A stretch of DNA of 40,840 bases. It comes from Thermodesulfovibrionales bacterium (GTDB lineage: Bacteria > Nitrospirota > Thermodesulfovibrionia > Thermodesulfovibrionales > Dissulfurispiraceae). The stretch spans positions 1 through 40,840 of the forward strand of contig JAGUWD010000041.1 in the NCBI GenBank assembly GCA_020062545.1. Reading direction: 5' to 3'. Every line of letters starts with the position of its first letter. Positions within the stretch are counted from its first letter, which is position 1. The notes below the pieces were generated by a model, which was given only the letters and a program-made list of their open reading frames with translations, ran no database searches and was not told the DNA's origin. Position numbers and translations under genes: made by a program. Shown one piece after another: positions 7,375-14,586 of the stretch.

Positions 7375-8349
7375 TTGAAAGGAAGTTTTGCAGGAGCGGA
7401 TATCGGATTTGGGGATTTCAAAGGAATAATTAATGACACAGAGGGGATAAAAATCAAATTCCCTACTGCCGTGGCATATGCCAGAAAAAGCATAACAGAT
7501 ATCGGTGAGGCCTCCGAGACATACACCTATCTTGGCAGGGAATATCTCGTAGGTCAGGAAGCGATCTTTAACGCCTTTTCTACAAGAAGCCTTGAATTTC
7601 TACTCAAGTATGCCCCGCTTCTTTTATATAAAGCATTTAAAGATATTGAAGGCATCACTCATATTGCAATAGGCCTGCCAGTAGGTTTTTATACGGCAGA
7701 AAACAGGGAAGCTTTTTCAAAGGCGCTGAGGAGTTTTGAAGTTAACGGAGATAAAAAACGGTTTCATGTTGAGGTTTTCCCCCAGGGTGTCGGAATCCTG
7801 ATTGACTATAGATACGATCACAACGGACAGGAAATCAAAGACACGGATACCGACGGCGTTATCGTTGATCTCGGCCACTTCACGATAGATGTTGTGCCTT
7901 TCGAGAGAGGGGTCGCTGTCCGGGACGGCTCTGGAATGCTCGAAGGCGAGGGTATATCTAAAGCATGTGATGAACTCGCAGCCCATATCCAGGCGGAAAC
8001 TAAAGTTCGTCTTAACGAGCAAGAGACAAGGGATGTATTTCTTAAAGGGAAACTTCCCATATATGGCAAGGAAAGGGATTTCTCGACTGTCATAAGAAAT
8101 ATCGTTGAGGGGTATATCGAGGAAGTTCTTCATGCCATATCCTCCCGATGGGAAAGACGCATCCAGAGAGCGAATAAACTGATCATCGCCGGCGGCGGCG
8201 CATATTATCTTAAAGAGTATATTCCTTTACGCTATAAGGACCTTATACATATTCCCGACGATCCTGAATTTGCCAACGCCAGAGGATTTTTGAAAGGTCT
8301 TAAACTCAAGTTCGCAGATGTAAAAATACAGGAAGGGCTTAGCGAATAA
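7375..8349 (+). CDS. parM: ParM-like actin-family plasmid segregation ATPase
   Basis: The product is 324 aa. Actin/Hsp70-fold nucleotide-binding motifs are visible: phosphate-1 GADIGFGDFKG (residues 7-17), phosphate-2 VDLGHFTIDVV (about 164-174) and the adenosine motif IIAGGGAYYL (about 270-279). Length and order fit the ParM/StbA and archaeal-like Alp families. The start is TTG 7375 behind AGGAGG (7364-7369). ParM forms ATP-driven filaments that push apart plasmid copies bound through ParR at the centromere. The palindromic cluster immediately upstream and a small ParR candidate downstream (8608-8865) complete a type II partition locus. The exact Alp subfamily cannot be decided by eye. Confidence 0.85.
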   Translation: MKGSFAGADIGFGDFKGIINDTEGIKIKFPTAVAYARKSITDIGEASETYTYLGREYLVGQEAIFNAFSTRSLEFLLKYAPLLLYKAFKDIEGITHIAIGLPVGFYTAENREAFSKALRSFEVNGDKKRFHVEVFPQGVGILIDYRYDHNGQEIKDTDTDGVIVDLGHFTIDVVPFERGVAVRDGSGMLEGEGISKACDELAAHIQAETKVRLNEQETRDVFLKGKLPIYGKERDFSTVIRNIVEGYIEEVLHAISSRWERRIQRANKLIIAGGGAYYLKEYIPLRYKDLIHIPDDPEFANARGFLKGLKLKFADVKIQEGLSE

Positions 8350-8353
8350 ACCG

Positions 8354-8611
8354 ATGGATCTACAGATAGCAGAAACATTGGCGCATTCAAAATATCCAAT
8401 AGCCGGGAAGTGCCCCAACTCCTGTTTTAAAAACGGCTGGCATCGTTGCGGCATTATTCCAGTGTATTCAGTTTTGGACGGCGGACTTCCCGGAAATTCG
8501 GCACGAGTGATCTGTTTAGAATGCGGCCAAATAATGAAGGACAATGAAGGACGCGACCAGCGGTATTTCATACCGCGAAATCAACCGGCAAAGATTGGTG
8601 TAAGACAATGA
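8354..8611 (+). CDS. Small Cys-rich protein, possible zinc finger
   Basis: The product is 85 aa. Cysteines in CPNSC (about 20-24), HRCG and CLEC could bind zinc. It lies 4 bp after parM and its stop overlaps the start of the ParR candidate by 4 bp, so all three are probably one operon. No known family was recognised. A weak Shine-Dalgarno (lying in the end of parM) supports coupled translation. Confidence 0.55.
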   Translation: MDLQIAETLAHSKYPIAGKCPNSCFKNGWHRCGIIPVYSVLDGGLPGNSARVICLECGQIMKDNEGRDQRYFIPRNQPAKIGVRQ

Positions 8612-8865
8612 AGATCACAGTCCCGGAAATAGACGAATATGCCGATGTGTTAGAAGTACTCGAGGACCTGCCGAAATCGGTAAGAATTAAAATTGTCGCG
8701 CAGGCGATCCGCGAGTATAAAGAAAGCGCTGAGGGAGGAGCTGTTATTACGCTTCTAAGAAAACGCAAAAGAGAGGCCGTTAAATCTAATAAGGAAGTTC
8801 AAGAAAATACAGCTTCTGTGCCTTCTGATCATCTTAAAAAAGTCTTGGGAGGTTTTCTGGAGTAA
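8608..8865 (+). CDS. Small DNA-binding protein candidate (ParR-like)
   Basis: The product is 85 aa with a helical core (VLEVLEDLPKSVRIKIVAQA, residues about 11-30) and a basic stretch LLRKRKREAVKSNK near 48-61, then a short C-terminal hydrophobic motif HLKKVLGGFLE. ParR proteins are small, dimeric ribbon-helix-helix proteins encoded right after parM, with a C-terminal tail that binds ParM. Position and size fit; a clear ribbon-helix-helix signature is not obvious, so this is by context. Confidence 0.5.
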   Translation: MKITVPEIDEYADVLEVLEDLPKSVRIKIVAQAIREYKESAEGGAVITLLRKRKREAVKSNKEVQENTASVPSDHLKKVLGGFLE

Positions 8866-8867
8866 GG

Positions 8868-8902
8868 GGTTACCTATAGGAGCATTCCTCAAGAGGAGAG
8901 AG
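8868..8902 (+). promoter_or_regulatory. GGGGTTACC box before the tra operon
   Basis: GGTTACC (8868-8874) is preceded by two extra G and lies 38 bp before the first gene of the transfer operon, where the ribosome site GGAGGG follows. It shares GGGGTTACC with the box at 7264 but, unlike the other boxes, has no TATA-like hexamer 11 bp downstream. It may be an operator or a weaker promoter of the main tra operon. Confidence 0.35.
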
Positions 8903-8911
8903 GAGGGATAG

Positions 8912-9544
8912 ATGTTATCACTGATACTTGCATTAAGTTTTTTACTTCCCCATGAATTAGAACAGCAAGGAAATGTTTATATGCATTATCCTTCAAATCA
9001 GCGGTATGTTTATACTGACAATCCGGTATTCATTTCCAAAAGACTGCCAGTTCAGGATGGCAATGAAGAAGATGCTTACTTTCAGAGCAAGGCAAAAAAA
9101 GAGACAAAACCCATTATTGCTTTGCCTTTAGATCAAATAATCCAGCAAACCAATGCTCTTAAAGCGGAAAAATTAACAACTGTTTTACCAAAGAAAAAAG
9201 AACATCTAATGACATCTATAGCTGTTTTTGACTTTGATAAATACGATCTTAAGGACAGTGAAAAGAAAGAGATTTCAAATGCCATGGATCGTATTAAGAA
9301 AGCTGAGACGATAGAAATCAAAGGCTACACTGACAAAATAGGCACTGAGGAATATAACGATAAACTGGCTTTAAAGAGGGCGGAATCTGTAAAGCAGTAT
9401 CTTATTTCTCAGGGCATAGAGGAGTCAAAAATCAAGATCGAGGCCAAAGGCAAATGTTGTTATATATCGCCTAAAGACAGCGAAAACAGGAGGGTTGAAA
9501 TATGGATAGAGATAGAAAATGGTGGATTGCACATATCGCAGTAA
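8912..9544 (+). CDS. OmpA-like peptidoglycan-binding domain protein
   Basis: The product is 210 aa. A short hydrophobic N-terminus (MLSLILALSFLLPHELEQQG) is a probable signal peptide. A variable spacer of about 80 aa follows. Residues about 100-205 form an OmpA C-terminal domain: FDFDKYDL, IEIKGYTDKIGTEEYNDKLALKRAESV and an NRRVEI ending, matching the DxxGxxxxNxxLSxxRAxxV pattern (here Lys/Ala replace Ser in part). It should anchor the transfer apparatus to peptidoglycan in the periplasm. It opens the operon, with GGAGGG before ATG 8912, and overlaps the next gene by 43 bp. F plasmid has no OmpA-domain gene at this position. Confidence 0.75.
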   Translation: MLSLILALSFLLPHELEQQGNVYMHYPSNQRYVYTDNPVFISKRLPVQDGNEEDAYFQSKAKKETKPIIALPLDQIIQQTNALKAEKLTTVLPKKKEHLMTSIAVFDFDKYDLKDSEKKEISNAMDRIKKAETIEIKGYTDKIGTEEYNDKLALKRAESVKQYLISQGIEESKIKIEAKGKCCYISPKDSENRRVEIWIEIENGGLHISQ

Positions 9545-9771
9545 TCTTAGCTTTTGTTCTTTTGTTTGCATATCACGGCACTGCAAATGACAAAAATGAG
9601 ACTCTTAATAGAACTCTGTATCATGCTAAAGAGCTGCAGGCTGAAATTGAGCAAAGTAATATTAAAGAACGGGAGGTGATATTAAGGAAGATTAAGTTTA
9701 TCCGCGAGAAAATCAGAGAAGAGATAGTAGGGAATCCTACGAATGTCAAAGACCACAAACAAATCAAGTAA
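9502..9771 (+). CDS. Small single-pass membrane protein with coiled coil
   Basis: The product is 89 aa. One hydrophobic segment (residues about 9-24, HIAVILAFVLLFAYHG) is followed by a charged helical region with heptad spacing (LQAEIEQSNIKEREVILRKI). The start ATG 9502 has AGGAGGG 7 bp upstream inside the preceding gene, so the 43-bp overlap is real. Function unknown; position before the pilin suggests a role in pilus or channel assembly. Confidence 0.6.
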   Translation: MDRDRKWWIAHIAVILAFVLLFAYHGTANDKNETLNRTLYHAKELQAEIEQSNIKEREVILRKIKFIREKIREEIVGNPTNVKDHKQIK

Positions 9772-9785
9772 GGAGGACAAAACAA

Positions 9786-10154
9786 ATGAGTTTTAAAGAC
9801 AAAATGCTTTATAAGGTTTACTCACTTGTAAAAACAATAAGGGAAGAGAACAAAAAGCCCGGTCTGCTGCATATAATGCTTCTTGTCAATCTTATTGTCC
9901 CCATTGTTTTATATTCTTTAGGCTACGCCGATTCATTGCAGCCTATTCTCGACAAGACCAAAACAGAGTGGGAGGGAAGTGGTGCAATATTGGCTACATT
10001 AATAGGCGTTATTATAGGCGCTGTAATGGGTGGATTTGGAAAAGGATGGAGTTGGTTATTTGGGGCACTGTTAGGCGGCTTTATAGGTGGAGGCGCCTTC
10101 GGGATCAGTTCATGCGCTACCACTCAAGGTAAAGGCATTAACTGGACACCTTAG
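9786..10154 (+). CDS. traA: TraA/VirB2-type propilin
   Basis: The product is 122 aa. A long positively charged leader with a hydrophobic stretch (LLHIMLLVNLIVPIVLYSLG) ends in YA-DS near residue 48, giving a mature protein of about 74 aa. This closely parallels F TraA, with a 51-aa leader and 70-aa pilin. The mature part has two glycine-rich membrane helices (AILATLIGVIIGAVMGGF and SWLFGALLGGFIGGGAFGI) separated by the basic turn GKGW, the pattern of conjugative pilins. It lies just before traL, as in F. A ribosome site AAGGAGG precedes ATG 9786. Confidence 0.75.
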   Translation: MSFKDKMLYKVYSLVKTIREENKKPGLLHIMLLVNLIVPIVLYSLGYADSLQPILDKTKTEWEGSGAILATLIGVIIGAVMGGFGKGWSWLFGALLGGFIGGGAFGISSCATTQGKGINWTP

Positions 10155-10166
10155 TCAAAAAAAATT

Positions 10167-10460
10167 ATGGAAAAGAAAGTTAAATATATTCCCAAAACTG
10201 AGTATATAGATGGAATGGCTGAGATAGGCGGCATTATACCTTACGACTCGTTTGCTGTTTTCTTCGGCGGTGTTTTGGTGTCCATTCTTATATTCAGAAA
10301 CACTATGTTAGCTCCGGTATTCGGGATTCTTGCAGGGGTAGGGTATTACTGGTTTAAAAAGAGGTTTAACAGAAACTTCTACCTGACGATCCCATACCAT
10401 CTTGGCATGAGAACTCCCAGAGGAGTGCCGCCTGTTACAGAGAAAGAATTTATAGAGTGA
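10167..10460 (+). CDS. traL: TraL, pilus assembly membrane protein
   Basis: The product is 97 aa, normal for TraL. An N-terminal cytoplasmic segment, two close hydrophobic stretches (about 27-45 and 47-63) and a positively charged end are the VirB3/TraL arrangement. The C-terminal segment RNFYLTIPYHLGMRTPRGVPP is similar in tone to TraL tails. It sits between pilin and TraE, the same gene order as F. TraL works in the inner membrane with the pilin during pilus biogenesis. Confidence 0.8.
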   Translation: MEKKVKYIPKTEYIDGMAEIGGIIPYDSFAVFFGGVLVSILIFRNTMLAPVFGILAGVGYYWFKKRFNRNFYLTIPYHLGMRTPRGVPPVTEKEFIE

Positions 10461-10476
10461 AGATCAGGAGACAACC

Positions 10477-11058
10477 TTGAAAGAACTTAAAGGCGTAAGC
10501 GTATGGAAGCAGCTTGACCAAATCAAAAAGACATTAATTATCGTGTTAATAGTTTCCGGCCTGGTGCATTGGGCAAGTTTTTGGCTAATAGCTAAACTTG
10601 CCTTAAACAGAGATATAACAGTTCGCATTCCTCCTGGGACTTATCAAAACACGGCTATTACAATTGGAAATAACAAGGGCTATATGGAGCTATGGGGTAT
10701 GCATTTCCTTGAGGTTATGTCCGAATTCAGCCCCAGCAACTATGAAGCAAAGGCTAACTATTTACTGAGTTACGCTTCTTCAAAAGGCGAAAAAAATATG
10801 AGGCCGAAATTCCTCGATGGCCTTAAGGAAATTAAAGAAACAAACGCCTACCAGGAGTTTCATCCGAAGATGGGTTCATGGAAAACCACTTGGTTGACGC
10901 GTGAATTATGGAGAATAGAGGTCGAAGGAGAAGCAGTAAGAGAAACCTCTATTTTGAATACAACTACAAGGAACAAAAAGACGAGAAAGTATTACGTTGA
11001 CATTAAATATTCCAAGGACGGAATTCAATTGGAGGACTTTGGTTATGTTGACCAATAA
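10477..11058 (+). CDS. traE: TraE (VirB5/8-like) transfer channel protein
   Basis: The product is 193 aa (F TraE is 188). One N-terminal transmembrane helix (residues about 19-39) and a periplasmic domain containing Tyr/Phe-rich segments such as YMELWGMHFLEVMSEFSP, then a C-terminal strand region, fit the TraE family. Start is TTG 10477 behind CAGGAG (10465-10470). The C-terminus overlaps the start of traK by 14 bp. TraE belongs to the inner-membrane platform of the F-type T4SS. Confidence 0.85.
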   Translation: MKELKGVSVWKQLDQIKKTLIIVLIVSGLVHWASFWLIAKLALNRDITVRIPPGTYQNTAITIGNNKGYMELWGMHFLEVMSEFSPSNYEAKANYLLSYASSKGEKNMRPKFLDGLKEIKETNAYQEFHPKMGSWKTTWLTRELWRIEVEGEAVRETSILNTTTRNKKTRKYYVDIKYSKDGIQLEDFGYVDQ

Positions 11059-12019
11059 AAGATTTTGTTTTGTAATTACAATTGTAGTATTAATGCTATT
11101 GTTAAACGTCAATGCTTACGCTGTTGAATTTTCGACGGACAAAATCTTAGTTGAAGCTCAGCAGGGGAAAAGACAGCAAGAAACGGCAGAGCAACAGCAA
11201 GGGGGTATTATCCAGACTTGTGTCAATTGCAATCATGATAAAGACGGCGAAAAACAGTTGCCGCTGCCGGCTATTAAAGATGTGCAGGAAAATCCTTCAG
11301 GAAAGATAACTGTAACATACAGAGACATTCCAGTTACTGTCCCTGCATCTAAAGTAACAAATGTAATTAAAGTCCCCTATACAATCAAAAACCTCGGATC
11401 TTCAAAATTCTGTCCTGACAAGACGGTATCCCAAAACTGTATAAATCCGGACAATATTGGCAAATCCGAGTATCAGATTTCGGTCGTCCCGGTTGCAGGC
11501 CGTGATACGGATTTTGCCATAGCTACAGAAGGGAAGACATTTCTTGTCACCTTAAGGCCTGTGCTTGACACTCCTGCATATATTGAGATTAAGGATGAGG
11601 GAAGCAATACAAACAATACTGCAAATACCGCTAAGGCTGAGAATTTTGAAAAGTCCTTCCCATATGTGGAAGGGCTCATTGAGATCATTAAAAAAGCAGT
11701 CAGAAACGAGCAAATAGACGGCTATATTACAAAGCATACATCAACCATACATGAGACCCCTGACTTATATTTCATCTTAAAAAAAGAAATGATAGGAGCA
11801 AGGTATAAGGTTGTTTACATAGATATTTTGAATAAGACAAATAGCGTTATTCAATTGAGGGAAGATTCTGAACTACTGCAAAATGTAGTAGCCAAAATAG
11901 CCGGACCTCCATTAGCAAGCAATTTATCGAGAGAGTTTATACAGCCTCGCGCCTCTGAAACCGAACGCAAAGGGGAGCATATGTCAACTTTAATTTCTGT
12001 CGTGCGGAGGGGTGAATAA
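11045..12019 (+). CDS. traK: TraK, secretin-like core protein
   Basis: The product is 324 aa from ATG 11045, chosen because GGAGG lies 9 bp upstream and the first residues form a signal peptide (MLTNKRFCFVITIVVLMLLL, cleaved near NAYA-VEF). A longer frame opens at 10997 but would bury the signal. The mature part has VirB9-like beta-rich sections such as IYKVPYTI-type strands. F TraK is 242 aa, so this one is longer, with a Gln-rich linker near residues 40-55 and a CVNCNHD motif (about 60-66). TraK sits in the outer-membrane core with TraV and TraB. Confidence 0.75.
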   Translation: MLTNKRFCFVITIVVLMLLLNVNAYAVEFSTDKILVEAQQGKRQQETAEQQQGGIIQTCVNCNHDKDGEKQLPLPAIKDVQENPSGKITVTYRDIPVTVPASKVTNVIKVPYTIKNLGSSKFCPDKTVSQNCINPDNIGKSEYQISVVPVAGRDTDFAIATEGKTFLVTLRPVLDTPAYIEIKDEGSNTNNTANTAKAENFEKSFPYVEGLIEIIKKAVRNEQIDGYITKHTSTIHETPDLYFILKKEMIGARYKVVYIDILNKTNSVIQLREDSELLQNVVAKIAGPPLASNLSREFIQPRASETERKGEHMSTLISVVRRGE

Positions 12020-13411
12020 GTGATAGATAAAATTACCAAGTTTTTTAAACGACCTGAAAACGCTCCTGAAAATGCACCGACCCAGGAAGACAGTGGTCAA
12101 AATATTAAACTTCAGACAGTAGATGAGAGGGTTGCGTCAAGAAGAAACAAATCTATTATTTTAATTACAGCAGTTGTTGGCCTTATTCTTGTTGCTATGT
12201 CTGTTAAGGATATGTTGATGCCTTTTATTACCGGCGATGCTGCTCGAAAAAAGCAGGAAGACCAGAGAAAGGCAAAACTTCTTGAACCCCCTAAGGGAGC
12301 AAAACAGGGAGAGGTAGTAGATACTGTCAAACTATCAGAGGATTGGAGAACAGTTATAGAGAAAAAAGTAGATGAGCTTGAAAAGAAATATCAGCAGTCG
12401 GAGAAAGAGAAAGAGGAGTTAAAAGAGACATTAAAAAAAGAAAAGCTAAAGGGCACTGATACAAAGGAAGGATATCCCCAGAAATCGCTTAAAGATATAG
12501 CCCCGATTCCGACTGGAAGTAATAATAAAAATTCACAGGCAAATTCACAGGCAAATCCAGAGCAACAGCAGCCGCAACAGAAAAAAGCGGAGCCGGTTGT
12601 TCAGCCGACATTCAGGAGTATAGAATTCAAGTTCGATAAGCCGGAGGCTAAGAAAACATCTGCATCTGATACCCCAAAAGCTGCTGATAGCAAAGTTGAT
12701 TCCATAGACCTTCCGATTGGTATTGCAGTTGGACTCACTATCAACGGTATGGATGCGCCGACGTTCCAATGGGGACAGCAGGATCCTCAGCCATTGCTCA
12801 CATCTATTGAGGATAAAATGATTACGGCAATGAACGAAGAAATAGATATTAAAGGCTGTATGGTTCTTTCTTCAACGCATGGAGCTGTAAGCGCAGAGAA
12901 AGCTATGCCTCGGCTTGTCAAGATGAATTGTAGGGACAAAAACGGCAATTTATATGCCGGCAGCGTTAAGGGGTGGATTTTGGGAGATGATGGCAAGGTC
13001 GGCATAACAGGCAGGCTGGTGTCGCGGCAGGGGTCTGTTCTTGCTAGAACCTTCTGGGCCGATGTTCTCAGTTTAGGCGGCAGTTACTTGAGACAGTCTG
13101 CTACGTCTACTTCCCTATCGGCGCTCGGCACAGTGGAAACCCTAAAGCAAGATGGCGAGCAGTTGCTTAAATCAGCCGGCGGACAGGCTATCGAGAGAAC
13201 GACAGGCAGGATAGCACAGTTTTTCATAAAAATTGCTGAACAAATATATCCGGTAGTTGAGGTAATGCCCGGACGAAAAGTTACGGTTCTTTTTGAAGGT
13301 GGAAGATTGATAAGGGTCACGAAAGACAATTTTATGGAAGCAGTCAAAATAGCACAAAACGGAACAAAAACCGAAGATATAAAGAAGGAGGATGTAAATG
13401 TTAAAAAATAA
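12020..13411 (+). CDS. traB: TraB (VirB10-like) energy-transducing channel protein
   Basis: The product is 463 aa (F TraB is 475). A short cytoplasmic N-terminus, one membrane helix (about 43-66, SIILITAVVGLILVAMSVKD), a coiled coil (about 110-145, Lys/Glu heptads), a Pro/Gln-rich linker (about 170-195) and a C-terminal VirB10-like beta-barrel with KGCMVLSS and MNCRDKNG. GTG 12020 is used with GGAGGGG upstream; it directly abuts traK. TraB spans inner and outer membrane. A smaller secreted protein at 27526-27930 resembles this C-terminal domain. Confidence 0.85.
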   Translation: MIDKITKFFKRPENAPENAPTQEDSGQNIKLQTVDERVASRRNKSIILITAVVGLILVAMSVKDMLMPFITGDAARKKQEDQRKAKLLEPPKGAKQGEVVDTVKLSEDWRTVIEKKVDELEKKYQQSEKEKEELKETLKKEKLKGTDTKEGYPQKSLKDIAPIPTGSNNKNSQANSQANPEQQQPQQKKAEPVVQPTFRSIEFKFDKPEAKKTSASDTPKAADSKVDSIDLPIGIAVGLTINGMDAPTFQWGQQDPQPLLTSIEDKMITAMNEEIDIKGCMVLSSTHGAVSAEKAMPRLVKMNCRDKNGNLYAGSVKGWILGDDGKVGITGRLVSRQGSVLARTFWADVLSLGGSYLRQSATSTSLSALGTVETLKQDGEQLLKSAGGQAIERTTGRIAQFFIKIAEQIYPVVEVMPGRKVTVLFEGGRLIRVTKDNFMEAVKIAQNGTKTEDIKKEDVNVKK

Positions 13412-14159
13412 TATTAGATGGACAATTATTTTATTAATCGCAACGGTGTGTTTTTTAGCTGCGAATGTCTTTGCAGAGGGAACCATGCCAGTAGACCTCC
13501 CAAAAAGCGAGGCATTGCAGAAGATACTTTCTGCTACGAACAGCAGGCTCAAAGAGGTCAACGATATTGGCAGTGTATATGAAGTTGTTACGGAGCGTAA
13601 TGATCAGAAAAAGGTAAATATCTTCTACCTTACGAAAGACTACAGATATATCATAGGTGGGGCATTATTCGATTCGAACCTGCGGAATATTACAAAGGAG
13701 AGGCTGGACGAACTTAATAAGGTTGATTTTTCAAAGCTTCCTCTTGATGATGCAATTGTTATCAAGAAAGGCAATGGCTCGAAAAAGCTCGTAATGTTTA
13801 CTGATGTTGATTGTGCTTATTGCAGGAAGGCTCATGAAGCGCTTTCGGGCATGAATGATTACACCCTTTATGTCTTTATGTATCCTTTAGATTTTCACCC
13901 TAATGCAAAGGAAAAAAGTATTAGGGTTCTTTGTTCGGAAGATAAGGCAAAGGCGCTGGACGATGCGAAACACGACATGCCTATTAGTGCTGACCGGTGC
14001 AAGCAAGGCGAGGAAATGCTTGCAAGGCATATTCTCGCCGGGACTGTCTTAGAACTTACGGGCACTCCATTATTCGTTTTGGGAGACGGCAGAAAAGTCG
14101 AAGGGTTTAACAAGCCTGTGATAGAAAATTTCCTTTTAAGGGGGAATAATGAAAAATAA
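13398..14159 (+). CDS. dsbC: Periplasmic DsbC-like disulfide isomerase
   Basis: The product is 253 aa. An N-terminal signal peptide (residues 1-28, ending VFA-EG) and a DsbC-like architecture: N-terminal dimerisation-like portion, then a thioredoxin fold with active site CAYC (Cys139-Cys142) and the cis-proline segment GTPLFVLGDG. This enzyme likely corrects disulfides in the many Cys-rich secreted Tra proteins (TraU, TraN, the repeat protein at 21296). It overlaps traB by 14 bp and traV by 11 bp. In F plasmids a DsbC-like TrbB lies elsewhere; here it is between traB and traV. Confidence 0.85.
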   Translation: MLKNNIRWTIILLIATVCFLAANVFAEGTMPVDLPKSEALQKILSATNSRLKEVNDIGSVYEVVTERNDQKKVNIFYLTKDYRYIIGGALFDSNLRNITKERLDELNKVDFSKLPLDDAIVIKKGNGSKKLVMFTDVDCAYCRKAHEALSGMNDYTLYVFMYPLDFHPNAKEKSIRVLCSEDKAKALDDAKHDMPISADRCKQGEEMLARHILAGTVLELTGTPLFVLGDGRKVEGFNKPVIENFLLRGNNEK

Positions 14160-14586
14160 ATTTTTTATTATTGTCATATCGTTATTTTTGCTTTCCGGCT
14201 GTGCGTCGTTTTTCACAATCGGCGAGGAAAAATTTGCTTGCAAAGGAGACCCTGAAGGCGGACAGTGTGGAGACCCTAAAACAATATACAAAAACAGGGA
14301 AAAGATATTGAGCGAATACGGGGATAAAGGGGATAAAAATAAAGAACCGAAAGGCGAAGGCAAAAATATAAAGGTGGAGCTGACTGTTCAGGATAATCAT
14401 AAATTTAAACAAGGCGGTACTCTTATTCCTATGCCTGTCCGTCAAGCAGAAGATATAAGAAGGGTATATATCAATGGATTTAAAGATCATAAAGGCAATC
14501 TCATAGGTAATATCTGGGTGTTTACGGTAGTAAACGATGGAGACTGGCTATTGCCTGACGGGAGGGGCGTTGTTAATGTCGAATAA
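14149..14586 (+). CDS. traV: TraV outer-membrane lipoprotein
   Basis: The product is 145 aa. The lipobox LLSGC (Cys18) follows a hydrophobic signal, so the mature lipoprotein is anchored in the outer membrane. Two cysteines follow (FACKGDPEGGQC), as in TraV, and a Lys/Glu linker precedes a conserved terminal part RRVYINGFKDHKGNL and VWVFTVV-like strand. F TraV is 171 aa. TraV connects TraK to the membrane. It overlaps traC by 11 bp. Confidence 0.75.
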   Translation: MKNKFFIIVISLFLLSGCASFFTIGEEKFACKGDPEGGQCGDPKTIYKNREKILSEYGDKGDKNKEPKGEGKNIKVELTVQDNHKFKQGGTLIPMPVRQAEDIRRVYINGFKDHKGNLIGNIWVFTVVNDGDWLLPDGRGVVNVE

